Source: JBFFXF01 sp041569895
GTDB taxonomy: Bacteria; Planctomycetota; UBA8108; JACQVS01
Direction of reading: 5' to 3'
NCBI GenBank assembly: GCA_041569895.1
Contig: JBFFXF010000324.1
Location: forward strand, 1 to 7,742
DNA: 7,742 nt
The position numbers and the translations under genes are program-made. Under the pieces are notes generated by a model that worked only from the letters and a program-made list of their open reading frames with translations, was not told the DNA's origin and ran no database searches. This document shows, one piece after another, positions 1 to 6,912 of the stretch. Position 1 is the first letter of the stretch. Every line of letters starts with the position of its first letter.

Positions 1-198
1 AAATTAAATAGACCGGCACGATTCGGAGGGGCCACCTGGACCGGTTCTTCTCCGCCCTGGCTTTGTCGCTCGACCTCGACGACCGACTCCGCAAGGTCGC
101 CTCGGCCTCGCTTCGCGCCAGGACGAAGAATCGCTCGGCCAGCCACACCACTCACAATCGCGCCGACCTATTCGGCCTCAGCATAGAGCGGCGGCAGA
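1..198. other. No supportable gene (left edge)
   Basis: Nothing here can be called a gene with confidence. Short open frames run on both strands. One on the plus strand reads through 'LDRFFSALALSLDLDDRL' but has no ATG or visible ribosome binding site. One on the minus strand reads 'WLAERFFVLARSEAEATL' and runs off the window edge, so a truncated minus-strand gene cannot be excluded. The first ten bases are AT-rich compared with the rest. The stretch lies downstream of the amylase-family gene and is probably intergenic or the remnant of something beyond the edge. Confidence 0.4.
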
Positions 199-219
199 GT
201 CGAATCAAGGGGATTCGAC
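199..219 (-). terminator. Candidate hairpin terminator after the GH13 gene
   Basis: A perfect 8-bp inverted repeat (GTCGAATC / GATTCGAC) encloses a 5-nt loop, about 42 bp past the stop codon of the amylase-family gene in its direction of transcription. A second, weaker hairpin (CCGG...CCGG around a TTCG-containing loop, 235-253) lies between it and the gene. Neither is followed by a clear T-run on the minus strand, so intrinsic termination is uncertain. The structure may instead protect the 3' end of the operon mRNA. Confidence 0.4.
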
Positions 220-260
220 CGCCGTGGCGATACCCCGGCCTTCGGGAAGCCGGCCGACGC

Positions 261-2690
261 TCACCGGCAGCCCGCGAACGCCCCGCAGTCGCCGCCGGCG
301 ACGTCCCCGCACGCCGGAAACGGCTGCGGCGGGGCGCCACCCCCGGCGAAGAGGAACGCCAGCACGGCGATGGCGTCCGATATGTCTCGCGCGTCGTCGT
401 CGTTCGTGTCGCAGGCCGCCGGGCACTCGCTCGCCACCTCGCCGAGGAAGAGGACGCCGAGGACCCGCACGGCGTCGGAGACGTCGACCGCCCCGTCCTC
501 GTTGCAGTCGCCGCGTACGAAGGTGACCGGCGGCGTTCCGTCGATCGGCCGGCGGGCGAAGACGAGGACGCCCATCCCCGGGAGGACGATCGACGCCGAG
601 TGTGGGAGCCCGTGCAGACCGGGTCCACCGGCGACGATGCGACCGCCGTTGCCGCGATTCGAGCCGCCGTAGGCCGCGGCGTCGCCGTTGAGCACCTCGA
701 ACCATTCGCCGCCGAGCGGCAAGCCGAGGCGGTACTCGTCGAAGCCGCGGTTCGCGAGGCTGACGACGACGACCAGGTCGTCGCCGGACGCCGTCCAGCG
801 GTGGAACGCGAGCACTTCCGCGCCGTCGTTGACATGGAACACGTTCTGTGGCGACGAGGCGCGCAGCGCCGACTGCGTCCGGCGGAGATGCACCGCGTCC
901 CTCATGAACCGGAAGAAGCCGGCGTTGCGCTCGCGGTTCGACCACTGGACGCGGTGCTCGGGCGCGTCGCCGAACGGGCGGCTCTCGAGGAGCTCCTGAC
1001 CCTGGAGCAGCATCGGGATCCCCGACGAGAAGAGGACGAGCGCCGCGGCAACCGCCGAACGGCCGCGCGCCCAGACGCCCGCCGGATCCGAGCGATCGGC
1101 GACGACGCTGACCCGCCCCTGGTGCGCGGCCTCGTCGTGGCTCTCGATGTAGTTGACCGCCTGGGCGCCCGGAAGACCGAAGTGGTCGATCCCCGCGGCG
1201 ACCGCGCCGAGGTCGGGGTCGCCGAACGCGGTCTCGCCGATGGCGCGGCGGAGGTTGTCGTGAAAGAGGTCGTTCCACTGCGCGTCGAGGCCTGCGCCGC
1301 CCTCGTCTCGCGAGCGCGTCACCGCGAGGTCGTTGGGAAGCTGCTCGGCGATGATGATCGCCCGGGGCGAGACGACGTCGGCCTCCTCGCCGATCTCGCG
1401 CAGCAGCCGCCAGCCCTCGGCGTTCACCTTGATGAAGTCGGTGGCGTCGACGCGCAGGCCGTCGAGATGGTACTCCTCCAGCCAGTACCGGACGTTGTCG
1501 CGCAGGTACTCGCGCACCTCGACGCGCCCGTAATCGGGCCGCGGCCCCCACGGCGTCTCGCGGAAACCGCTTCCCCGCGGGTAGAAGTAGATCTCCTCGC
1601 CGTCGTAGTCGTTCAGGTTGCCGTCGAGGTCGCCCGGCCCCATGTGGTTGTAGACGACGTCGAGCAGGACGCCGATGCCGCGCCGGTGGCACTGGTCGAC
1701 GAGATGCTTGAGGTCGTCCGGACCGCCGTAAGCCGACTCCGGCGCGTACTGGAACGAGGGGTTGTAGCCCCACGAGCGGTCGCCGGCGAACTCGCCGACC
1801 GGCATCAGCTCGATCATGTTGACGCCGAGCTCGACGAGGTGGTCGAGGTGTCCGACGACGTCGCGAAAGCGGCCCGGGAAGTGGCGGACCCCGTCCCCCT
1901 CGCCGCTGAAGCTGCCGACGTGGAGCTCGTAGATGACCATCTCGTCGACGGGCGGCGTCACCCAGTCCCCATCCCCCCACCGGTAGCCGGACGGATCGAC
2001 GATCACCGAGTTGCCCACCGAGTCGACCTGCCGGCGAGCGCGCGGGTCGGTGCGCCAGAGCTCGCCGTCGAACACGAACTTGTACTGATCGCCCGGACGC
2101 GCGCCGGCGACCATCGCTTCCCAGAAACCGCGATTGCGTTGCAGCGGGTCGGCGCTGCCGCTCCACCCGTTGAAGCTCCCGGCGACCGACGCCCTGGCTG
2201 CGTTCGGGGCCCAGACGCGGAAGACGGCGCCCCCGCCGACGGTGGTCGCGCCGAGCGGATGCCGCCCCCACGGCGTCAGACTGACGAAGAAGTCCCCCCG
2301 CTGCGGCGGGTCGGCCCACATGCCGAGCGCGTTGTAGTAGTCGGTGTCGCCGCCGTCGGTGATCTCGAAGTGATAGTAGATGAAATCGGACTGCGCGCCG
2401 GCCACCGTGCCGCGCCAGACGTCGTACGGGCCGTCGTTGCGCTCCCAGCGCATGACGTGGAACCGCTCGCGGCCGTCCCAGGAGCGCACGCGAGAGCCGG
2501 TGATGTCGCCGCGGAAAACACGCAGGTCGACCGTGAAGGACTGGGCCCGGCGCGGCGACTCGGGGACTCGCCAGGCGGGATGCGAGAAGACGCCGTTCCA
2601 CTCGACGTCGTTGTCGTTCCCCGCGGCACGGCACGTCGCGGTCGCGAGCGCCAGCAGGACGAGCGCGATCGGCGCCACCGCCGACCTCAC
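261..2690 (-). CDS. Secreted GH13 alpha-glucan-active enzyme with dockerin-like tail
   Basis: This 809-residue protein belongs to glycoside hydrolase family 13, which hydrolyses or transfers alpha-1,4/1,6-glucan linkages. All four GH13 motifs are present: DVVYNH (344-349), GLRVDATDF (411-419, nucleophile D415), IIIAEQ (445-450, acid/base E449) and NYIESHDE (513-520, H518/D519). Residues 1-23 form a signal peptide (hydrophobic core LALVLLALATA-like, then TCRAAG). Residues ~28-140 resemble a CBM34-like N-domain. Residues ~145-232 are a CBM48-like module (VFRVWAPNA, VAGSFNGW). The (beta/alpha)8 barrel spans ~248-600, followed by a beta domain to ~715. Residues 725-809 hold two dockerin-type calcium loops (D728-D739, D761-D772). 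The GTG start overlaps the preceding stop by 4 nt and has AAGGAG 8 nt upstream; reading further upstream enters the shadow of the peptidase gene. The domain order resembles branching enzymes and maltooligosyltrehalose trehalohydrolases, but export argues for extracellular glucan breakdown or remodelling. Exact substrate is unknown. Confidence 0.9.
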   Translation of the reverse strand: MRSAVAPIALVLLALATATCRAAGNDNDVEWNGVFSHPAWRVPESPRRAQSFTVDLRVFRGDITGSRVRSWDGRERFHVMRWERNDGPYDVWRGTVAGAQSDFIYYHFEITDGGDTDYYNALGMWADPPQRGDFFVSLTPWGRHPLGATTVGGGAVFRVWAPNAARASVAGSFNGWSGSADPLQRNRGFWEAMVAGARPGDQYKFVFDGELWRTDPRARRQVDSVGNSVIVDPSGYRWGDGDWVTPPVDEMVIYELHVGSFSGEGDGVRHFPGRFRDVVGHLDHLVELGVNMIELMPVGEFAGDRSWGYNPSFQYAPESAYGGPDDLKHLVDQCHRRGIGVLLDVVYNHMGPGDLDGNLNDYDGEEIYFYPRGSGFRETPWGPRPDYGRVEVREYLRDNVRYWLEEYHLDGLRVDATDFIKVNAEGWRLLREIGEEADVVSPRAIIIAEQLPNDLAVTRSRDEGGAGLDAQWNDLFHDNLRRAIGETAFGDPDLGAVAAGIDHFGLPGAQAVNYIESHDEAAHQGRVSVVADRSDPAGVWARGRSAVAAALVLFSSGIPMLLQGQELLESRPFGDAPEHRVQWSNRERNAGFFRFMRDAVHLRRTQSALRASSPQNVFHVNDGAEVLAFHRWTASGDDLVVVVSLANRGFDEYRLGLPLGGEWFEVLNGDAAAYGGSNRGNGGRIVAGGPGLHGLPHSASIVLPGMGVLVFARRPIDGTPPVTFVRGDCNEDGAVDVSDAVRVLGVLFLGEVASECPAACDTNDDDARDISDAIAVLAFLFAGGGAPPQPFPACGDVAGGDCGAFAGCR

Positions 2691-4414
2691 CGTGCGGACT
2701 CCTTGCCGAGCGGCGTGCGGCCGAGGAGAAGCATGCGCTCGTGTCGCGACAGGTAGCGCCTGGCGAACCGGCGCACGTCCTCGGTGTCGCTCGCGGCGGA
2801 CTCGATCACCGGCGGAAGACTGACGCCGAGGCCGGCGCCGATCTCGGTCGCGAGGTGCAGGAGCAGCGCCGCCGCGCGCGCCCGTGCGCGGGGAAGCCAC
2901 TCCTGACCGCCGTCCGAGACGATGCCGTCCGAGACGATGCCGTCCGAGAGGATGACCGCGACGAGGCGCTCGGTCAGGCGCCGCTTCACCTCCGTGTCGA
3001 GCAGTGAGGTGCGCGCCACCCATTCGCGCATCGGCGGATCCACCGCCGCCGGCGTGACGCTCGCCCGCGATCGGGAAGCCGCGGTCGTCGCGAGCGTCGT
3101 CACCGGCGTCCCGGCATCGGGCAGCGCCGTCACCGGGACGCCGGAATCGACGCTCTCGACGAGCGGCAGGAAGGCGAGCACGACGCGGAGGCCCTCGGCG
3201 TCCAGATCGGCGATGCGCGCCGCGACGTGCTCCTGCACGCGCGGCTGATCCATGAACGGCACCATCCTGAGCGGCCAGCGCTCGAACCAGGCGGCGATGG
3301 TGTCGAGGTCGATCGGCGGATCGGCCGCGGCGAGGAGGGGCGCGACCATCGGGAATCGCCAGTCTCCGGGATCGATGCGCAGCGTCCGCATCAGGTGCTC
3401 GACGAGCGCGCCCGACGACCAGGTGCCGAGATCGGGCACGGACTCGGGGTGCAGCACCGTCGCCACCTCCTCGAAGACGCGCCCCACGCTTCCGGGCGTG
3501 GCGACGATCAATCGGCTGCTGGCGATCAGCCGTCGGATCGCGGGCTCCTCCTCGGCCACGGTGAGCGTCCGCAGCAATCGGTCTCGCTCGAGGTGGAAGC
3601 GCCAGTGGAGCTCGCCGAGAAGCCCGATCCGCACCTCCGGCGGCGCGTCGCGGTACTGGCGCAGGAACTCCTCCTCGGGATCGTACGTGCGGCAGTAGTC
3701 GATGAAGAACTGCGCCAGTTGCTCGACGTCCGCCATGCGGAGATCGAGCAGCAGGCGCACCTTCTGCGCTGGCGACCGGTCCGACCACCAGTGGTCGAGG
3801 AGGAAGTGGACGAAGGGCGCGGTCCAGCTCCAGCCCTCATCGATCGCCTCGCGGCCGAGGCGGCGCGGCAGGTCCCCCGGATCGGACTTGCCGATCCGCG
3901 CCATCTCCTCGCGCGATCGCTCGAGACTCGGCGGCAGCAGCACGTCGGGACGCGATCGCCCGCACCGGCTCTCCATGTACTCGGCGAGGCCCTGATCGAC
4001 CCAGTACTCCGGCGTGCCGTCGAGAGTGTCGAGGAGGCGATGCGTGAGCTCGTGGATGAAGAGCCGCGGCAGCTCGGCCTGTCCGACTCGCAGGAAGATC
4101 GACTTGGTGAAACGATTGAATCGGCTCGGCTTCTCGGAGTCCTCGTCACAGTCGACGTAGACGTCAACGGGCGCGATGCGGTCGAGGTCGACGTCGAGCT
4201 CGCGAGCCAGCCTGACGAGGGCTTGCTCCGCCCAGACCGGATTGAGGTCGTGCGGCGGGTGCGGCGCGTTGTGGTAGACGCGCAGCAGCTCGGTGTGATG
4301 AAGTCGCTGGTAGTTGACGGAGCATCCGCAGAGGAGAACGAGCAACAGCGCGAATGCTCGCGGCGCGCGCCTGCCGATGCGCGGAAGGTGGACTGGAGTG
4401 GAGCTGACGACCAT
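2687..4414 (-). CDS. Lipoprotein zinc metallopeptidase (HExxH...E type)
   Basis: This 575-residue protein is probably a membrane-anchored zinc metallopeptidase. The N-terminus has basic residues (R12, R15, R16, R19), a hydrophobic run (FALLLVLL, 21-28) and a lipobox-like LCGC with C31 as the likely lipidated residue. The zinc motif is HELTH at 121-125. A glutamate 20 residues later, in QGLAEYMESR (E145), is placed like the third ligand of gluzincin / peptidase-MA-like families, where 'W..EGLAEY' is typical. The ~420 residues after it are mostly alpha-helical in appearance and unrecognised. Residues ~425-460 form a T/A/P-rich low-complexity linker. A small repeat, SDGIVSDGIVSDG, lies at 490-502. 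The ATG at 4414 was chosen because it directly precedes the signal peptide and follows the previous stop by 5 nt; only GAGG abutting the ATG is visible as a ribosome site. Active-site residues are intact. The natural substrate is unknown. Confidence 0.8.
   Translation of the reverse strand: MVVSSTPVHLPRIGRRAPRAFALLLVLLCGCSVNYQRLHHTELLRVYHNAPHPPHDLNPVWAEQALVRLARELDVDLDRIAPVDVYVDCDEDSEKPSRFNRFTKSIFLRVGQAELPRLFIHELTHRLLDTLDGTPEYWVDQGLAEYMESRCGRSRPDVLLPPSLERSREEMARIGKSDPGDLPRRLGREAIDEGWSWTAPFVHFLLDHWWSDRSPAQKVRLLLDLRMADVEQLAQFFIDYCRTYDPEEEFLRQYRDAPPEVRIGLLGELHWRFHLERDRLLRTLTVAEEEPAIRRLIASSRLIVATPGSVGRVFEEVATVLHPESVPDLGTWSSGALVEHLMRTLRIDPGDWRFPMVAPLLAAADPPIDLDTIAAWFERWPLRMVPFMDQPRVQEHVAARIADLDAEGLRVVLAFLPLVESVDSGVPVTALPDAGTPVTTLATTAASRSRASVTPAAVDPPMREWVARTSLLDTEVKRRLTERLVAVILSDGIVSDGIVSDGGQEWLPRARARAAALLLHLATEIGAGLGVSLPPVIESAASDTEDVRRFARRYLSRHERMLLLGRTPLGKESAR
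2699..2704 (-). promoter_or_regulatory. Shine-Dalgarno of the GH13 gene
   Basis: The minus strand reads AAGGAG, 8 nt before the GTG codon at 2690-2688. It sits inside the last codons of the upstream peptidase gene. It decides the GTG start, which is directly followed by a signal peptide, and suggests translational coupling across the 4-nt stop/start overlap. Confidence 0.75.
2909..2953. repeat. Three 15-bp tandem repeats inside the peptidase gene
   Basis: Three consecutive copies of GCCGTCCGAGACGAT occupy 2909-2923, 2924-2938 and 2939-2953; the third has one difference (AGG for ACG). On the minus strand they encode the SDGIV repeat of the peptidase. The unit is a multiple of three, so copy-number change by slippage would keep the frame. 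Confidence 0.9.
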
Positions 4415-4419
4415 CCTCG

Positions 4420-4977
4420 CTATTGAACCACGCCATCGGTGTCGGCGCCAGGAAGCCGTCGCAGCTGGTCGAGGTATCGCGCGCGGATCGACAGCAGCTC
4501 GCTCTCGTACCGTCCGTCGCGAAAATCGGGGAAAGTCCACTCGAACGGCTCGAGACGGCCGCCACGGTATCGGAACATGATGTCCGCCCAGATGCCGTCG
4601 CCGAGATAGATCTTCTGCCCCGCCGGCTTCGCCGACGCGAGCACGAGCTTGTGGTGGTCGAGATATCCGACGTCGAGGTTCACCACGCGACGTCCGCCGG
4701 CCGCGAGCTCGTCCTCGATGCGGTTCGCCTCGAGCTTGAGAGCGGGGAGTGTCTCGGGCGCGATCAGTCTCTCGAAGGCGAGCAGACGCCGCTGCAGGTC
4801 GCGGCCCATCTCGGGCTCGTAGAAGCCGGTGACGTCGAACGCATGGTCGACGCCCTCGAAGTCGACGGCGCCCCAGGAATCGACCATCGCGTCCCGTGCC
4901 CGCTCGAACGCGTCGCGGTCGGCCCACAGCGCCGGGACGACGAGCTTCACGGGGTCAGCGCGTTGCGGCGCGGCCAT
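4420..4977 (-). CDS. DUF4416 family protein
   Basis: This 185-residue protein matches the DUF4416 family along its whole length, and 185 residues is about the usual size. Recognisable landmarks are PVKL near the start (10-12 region), FDVTGFYEPEMG (47-58), LKLEANRIED (80-89), RRVVNLDVGYL (96-106), KLVLASAK (110-117), KIYLGDGIWADI (122-133) and WTFPDFRDGRY (147-157). The function of the family is unknown. No signal peptide or membrane segment is seen, so it is probably cytoplasmic. The ATG at 4977 starts the conserved 'MAAPQ..DPVKL' N-terminus; longer upstream readings run into the acetyltransferase gene. It overlaps that gene's end by 23 nt and its stop is 5 nt before the peptidase start, so it is probably co-transcribed and translationally coupled. 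One oddity is EANRIED, where many relatives have a TN pair at the A-N position. Confidence 0.85.
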   Translation of the reverse strand: MAAPQRADPVKLVVPALWADRDAFERARDAMVDSWGAVDFEGVDHAFDVTGFYEPEMGRDLQRRLLAFERLIAPETLPALKLEANRIEDELAAGGRRVVNLDVGYLDHHKLVLASAKPAGQKIYLGDGIWADIMFRYRGGRLEPFEWTFPDFRDGRYESELLSIRARYLDQLRRLPGADTDGVVQ

Positions 4978-5809
4978 GGCGTCTGTCTCTCGCGAGGATC
5001 TCGAGAGCCCTGCGGGCGACCTCGGGTCGGATGCCGAAGTCGTCGCGCGCACGCCGGATGACCTCCTCCGCCGAGATCTCCGCGCGCGTCACGCGCTCGA
5101 GGTCGCGCACCTGAAAGCGGCGGTCCTGGAGGTAGAGCTGCCGGGCGCCCGCGACGCGCGTCAGGAGCGGATAGCGCATCATCTCCCAGTCGAACGAGGC
5201 GTCCCACGCCCGCAGGAACTCGCCGGCGTCGGCCGGCCGCGTCTTGAACGTCAATCGGTAGGTGCGGTTGCCCCGCTGCACGGTATGCAGCTCGAGCTTC
5301 TCGCCGCTTGCGTCGGGGACCAGGAGGACCTCGTTGAAACTGGTGGCGACGTGCTGCTCGCCGAGCGCGATGTCGATCGGCCGCACGAGCAGGAAGCCGG
5401 GGTCGAGAAGATGCGGCCGGCCGTCGAGCCACACGAGGAGCGCGCAGTGCGTGTCGTCCCCGTACTTGCGGTCGGCGAGGATCGGCTGCGCGTCGAACCC
5501 GAGCGCGCGCACCACGTGGAGCAGCGCCGCCGTCAGGGAGAAGCACGTGCCGCCGGCGCCGATGTCGCGGTGATCGACGATCACCTCCTCCGGGCCGCGA
5601 CGGGCGCGCTCCGGGACCCCCTCGCGGGCGTGCTTGATGATCTTCGTCAGGTTCTCGTAGGGGATCTGCGCGAACGCCCGGGAGACCGCCTCGAGCAGAT
5701 CGAGCGGCGCCGGGGACCGCGGCACCGCGAAGTGGTTCAGGAAGAGGCGCAGGACCCCGGAGTCGGCCGGGGGCGGGTCGAGTGGATTCGCGCCGAGGTT
5801 CTGGGCCAT
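4955..5809 (-). CDS. Arylamine N-acetyltransferase-like protein (divergent)
   Basis: This 284-residue protein looks like the arylamine N-acetyltransferase (NAT) family, in which a Cys-His-Asp triad moves acetyl or acyl groups from CoA to amines. The triad is visible: C89 in RDIGAGGTCFSL, H121 in DDTHCALLVWLDG and D136 in HLLDPGF. The 15-residue His-Asp spacing equals that of the classical enzymes. IPYENL (49-54) matches the conserved N-terminal 'PFEN' segment, and the length is typical. The Cys motif departs from RGGxCxExN: the glutamate and asparagine after the cysteine are replaced by S/L/T, so substrate choice or even activity may differ. I prefer the ATG at 5809; an in-frame GTG two codons earlier (5815) is an alternative. 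It is the first gene of the four-gene minus-strand cluster and is divergent from the radical SAM gene. No signal peptide is seen. Confidence 0.8.
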   Translation of the reverse strand: MAQNLGANPLDPPPADSGVLRLFLNHFAVPRSPAPLDLLEAVSRAFAQIPYENLTKIIKHAREGVPERARRGPEEVIVDHRDIGAGGTCFSLTAALLHVVRALGFDAQPILADRKYGDDTHCALLVWLDGRPHLLDPGFLLVRPIDIALGEQHVATSFNEVLLVPDASGEKLELHTVQRGNRTYRLTFKTRPADAGEFLRAWDASFDWEMMRYPLLTRVAGARQLYLQDRRFQVRDLERVTRAEISAEEVIRRARDDFGIRPEVARRALEILARDRRHGRAATR

Positions 5810-5846
5810 GTGCACCAGTATACTACGGTCGAATAGACTACGATCG
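5810..5846. promoter_or_regulatory. Divergent promoter gap between NAT-like and radical SAM genes
   Basis: This 37-bp gap is visibly richer in A/T than its surroundings. On the plus strand TATACT (5819-5824) is a good -10-like hexamer, placed to start transcription ~15 nt before the radical SAM ATG. On the minus strand the same bases offer TAGTAT (5825-5820), so the two start sites could compete. I see no convincing -35 element in either direction. Neither gene has a strong Shine-Dalgarno, so short-leader or leaderless mRNAs are possible. Confidence 0.4.
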
Positions 5847-6698
5847 ATGGAGCTTCAATCCACGCGCGTCAAGAACATCCTCACGCGGACGAGCGGCTTC
5901 CTGAAGACGGTGACGTCGCACTCGGCGCAGCCGTACCGGGGCTGCACGCTCGGCCGCTCGCTCTGCGGCGTCGGCTGCTACGTGCGCCACAACGTCCACG
6001 TTACCCGCGGGCGGGAGTGGGGCGAGTTCCTCGAGGTGCGGGAGAACGCCGGCGAGTCCTACCGCGAGAACGTCGACCGCGAGCGGCGCTGGGCGCGCCG
6101 CTCGCGCGACGACTTCAGCGTCTTCCTCTCGAGCTCGACCGAGCCGTTCCTGCCGCAGGAGTCGCGCCACGGCGCGACGCGGGGGCTCCTCGAGGCGATG
6201 GTCGAGTCGCCGCCCGATCGGCTCATCGTGCAGACGCACTCGCACCGGGTCACCGACGCCCTCGACCTCTGCGTCGAGCTGGCGCGCGCGTGTGACCTGC
6301 GCGTCCACGTGTCGATCGAGACCGACCGCGAACGCCTCCCCGGCCTCCCACCGCCGTCAAGCTCGATCGACCGCCGCTTCGACGCCGCCCGACGACTCCG
6401 CGAGGCCGGCATCACGACCGTGATCACCGTCGCGCCGCTCCTGCCGATCGCCGATCCCGAAAGCTTCTTCGCCCGCGTCGCCGAGTGCGCCGACGCCGTG
6501 GTGATCGACCACTTCATCGAGGGCGACGGATCGCCGGACGGCTCGAGAACCCTCCGGACGCCGCTCCCGGCCGCAATGGAACGGATCCTGCCGCGATCGA
6601 CGACGCTGGCGTACCGCGACGCGATGGTGGCGGTCGCCGAACGTCACCTGCCGGGGCGCGTCGGGGTGAACATCGACGGGTTTGCGGGTCGGTATTAG
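5847..6698 (+). CDS. Radical SAM protein, SPL/Rv2578c-like, with CX6CX3C cysteines
   Basis: This 283-residue protein belongs to the radical SAM superfamily and most resembles the spore-photoproduct-lyase-like group (COG1533, Rv2578c-like). Landmarks in order are SHSAQPYRGC (24-33), the cluster region C33-TLGRSL-C40-GVG-C44-Y, then SSSTEPFLPQE (95-105), LIVQTHSHRVTDALDL (126-141), VHVSIETDRERLPG (153-166), RFDAARRLREAGI (177-189), VAPLLPIADPESFF (195-208) and DAVVIDHF (216-223). In related proteins the three 4Fe-4S ligands are spaced CX3CX2C; here they are CX6CX3C. The rest of the fold looks intact, so I read it as a variant and not a ruin. The ATG at 5847 was chosen because it follows the TATACT box and begins the conserved KNILTRTSGFL segment; an in-frame ATG at 5808 would overlap the divergent gene. 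Reaction and substrate are unknown. It has no same-strand partner in the window. Confidence 0.85.
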   Translation: MELQSTRVKNILTRTSGFLKTVTSHSAQPYRGCTLGRSLCGVGCYVRHNVHVTRGREWGEFLEVRENAGESYRENVDRERRWARRSRDDFSVFLSSSTEPFLPQESRHGATRGLLEAMVESPPDRLIVQTHSHRVTDALDLCVELARACDLRVHVSIETDRERLPGLPPPSSSIDRRFDAARRLREAGITTVITVAPLLPIADPESFFARVAECADAVVIDHFIEGDGSPDGSRTLRTPLPAAMERILPRSTTLAYRDAMVAVAERHLPGRVGVNIDGFAGRY

Positions 6699-6735
6699 TT
6701 CTTCGCCGCGGTCCTTTGATTCGAGGTGAGGAGGA

Positions 6736-6751
6736 ACGCAGATTACGCAGA
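6736..6751. repeat. Short ACGCAGATT / ACGCAGA direct repeat
   Basis: The intergenic sequence holds ACGCAGATT directly followed by ACGCAGA. This resembles the 'ACGCAGATTACGCAGA' type of short repeat found between genes in diverse bacteria. It sits 38 bp after the radical SAM stop. Two partial units alone do not prove a repeat family. Confidence 0.35.
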
Positions 6752-6802
6752 GACGATAGAAACGTCGCAACATCCTCGCACCTGTTCCTCGACGAACGTT
6801 TC

Positions 6803-6820
6803 CCCCTCCGAGGCGAGGGG
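6803..6820. other. Weak intergenic hairpin
   Basis: CCCCTC (6803-6808) and GAGGGG (6815-6820) can pair around a 6-nt loop. It lies in the convergent gap between the radical SAM and HNH genes, with no T-run. It may contribute to termination, or may be chance in G+C-rich sequence. Confidence 0.25.
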
Positions 6821-6861
6821 ACGCTCGCCGCCCCCCTCGCGCTCCCCCAGGCGCCCAACCT

Positions 6862-6883
6862 GCCTGCCCCTTGCTCGGCAGGC
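6862..6883. terminator. Candidate bidirectional hairpin between convergent genes
   Basis: GCCTGCC (6862-6868) and GGCAGGC (6877-6883) form a perfect 7-bp G+C-rich stem with an 8-nt loop. It lies ~30 bp past the HNH gene's stop on the minus strand and ~164 bp past the radical SAM stop on the plus strand. No clear T-run follows on either strand, so a terminator role is inferred from position. The remainder of 6699-6912 holds no gene that I can support. Confidence 0.4.
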
Positions 6884-6912
6884 GCGGGCGGCCCGTGACT
6901 TGCAAGTCTGGT

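Noticed and set aside
199..219. tRNA T-arm-like sequence (GATTCGAC near GTCGAATC)
   Set aside because: No acceptor stem, anticodon arm or CCA-like end can be folded around it.
2628..2636. Lipoprotein lipobox in the GH13 signal peptide (cysteine at residue 20)
   Set aside because: The residues before the cysteine are T-A-T, which lack the usual small Gly/Ala at -1 and Leu at -3. A plain signal peptide is safer.
63..2756. Very long open frame (897 codons) on the plus strand antisense to the GH13 gene
   Set aside because: Its protein is Arg/Ala/Val-rich low-complexity sequence with no family motifs, while the opposite strand carries all four GH13 motifs. It is a shadow of G+C-rich codon use.
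2909..2953. CRISPR-like repeats
   Set aside because: The units are contiguous 15-mers without spacers and lie inside a coding region.
2691..3788. Upstream extension of the GH13 frame to give 1175 codons
   Set aside because: The added 366 codons overlap the peptidase gene and read as arginine/alanine-rich noise; the GTG at 2690 has a Shine-Dalgarno and begins a signal peptide.
4415..4927. Upstream extension of the peptidase frame
   Set aside because: The added part is antisense-like, Arg-rich and overlaps the DUF4416 gene; the ATG at 4414 directly precedes a lipoprotein signal.
5808..5846. Alternative upstream ATG (5808) for the radical SAM gene, with GAGG 9 nt before it
   Set aside because: The extra 13 codons cross the TATACT box and the divergent gene's start, and do not extend the conserved N-terminus. 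It remains possible but less likely.
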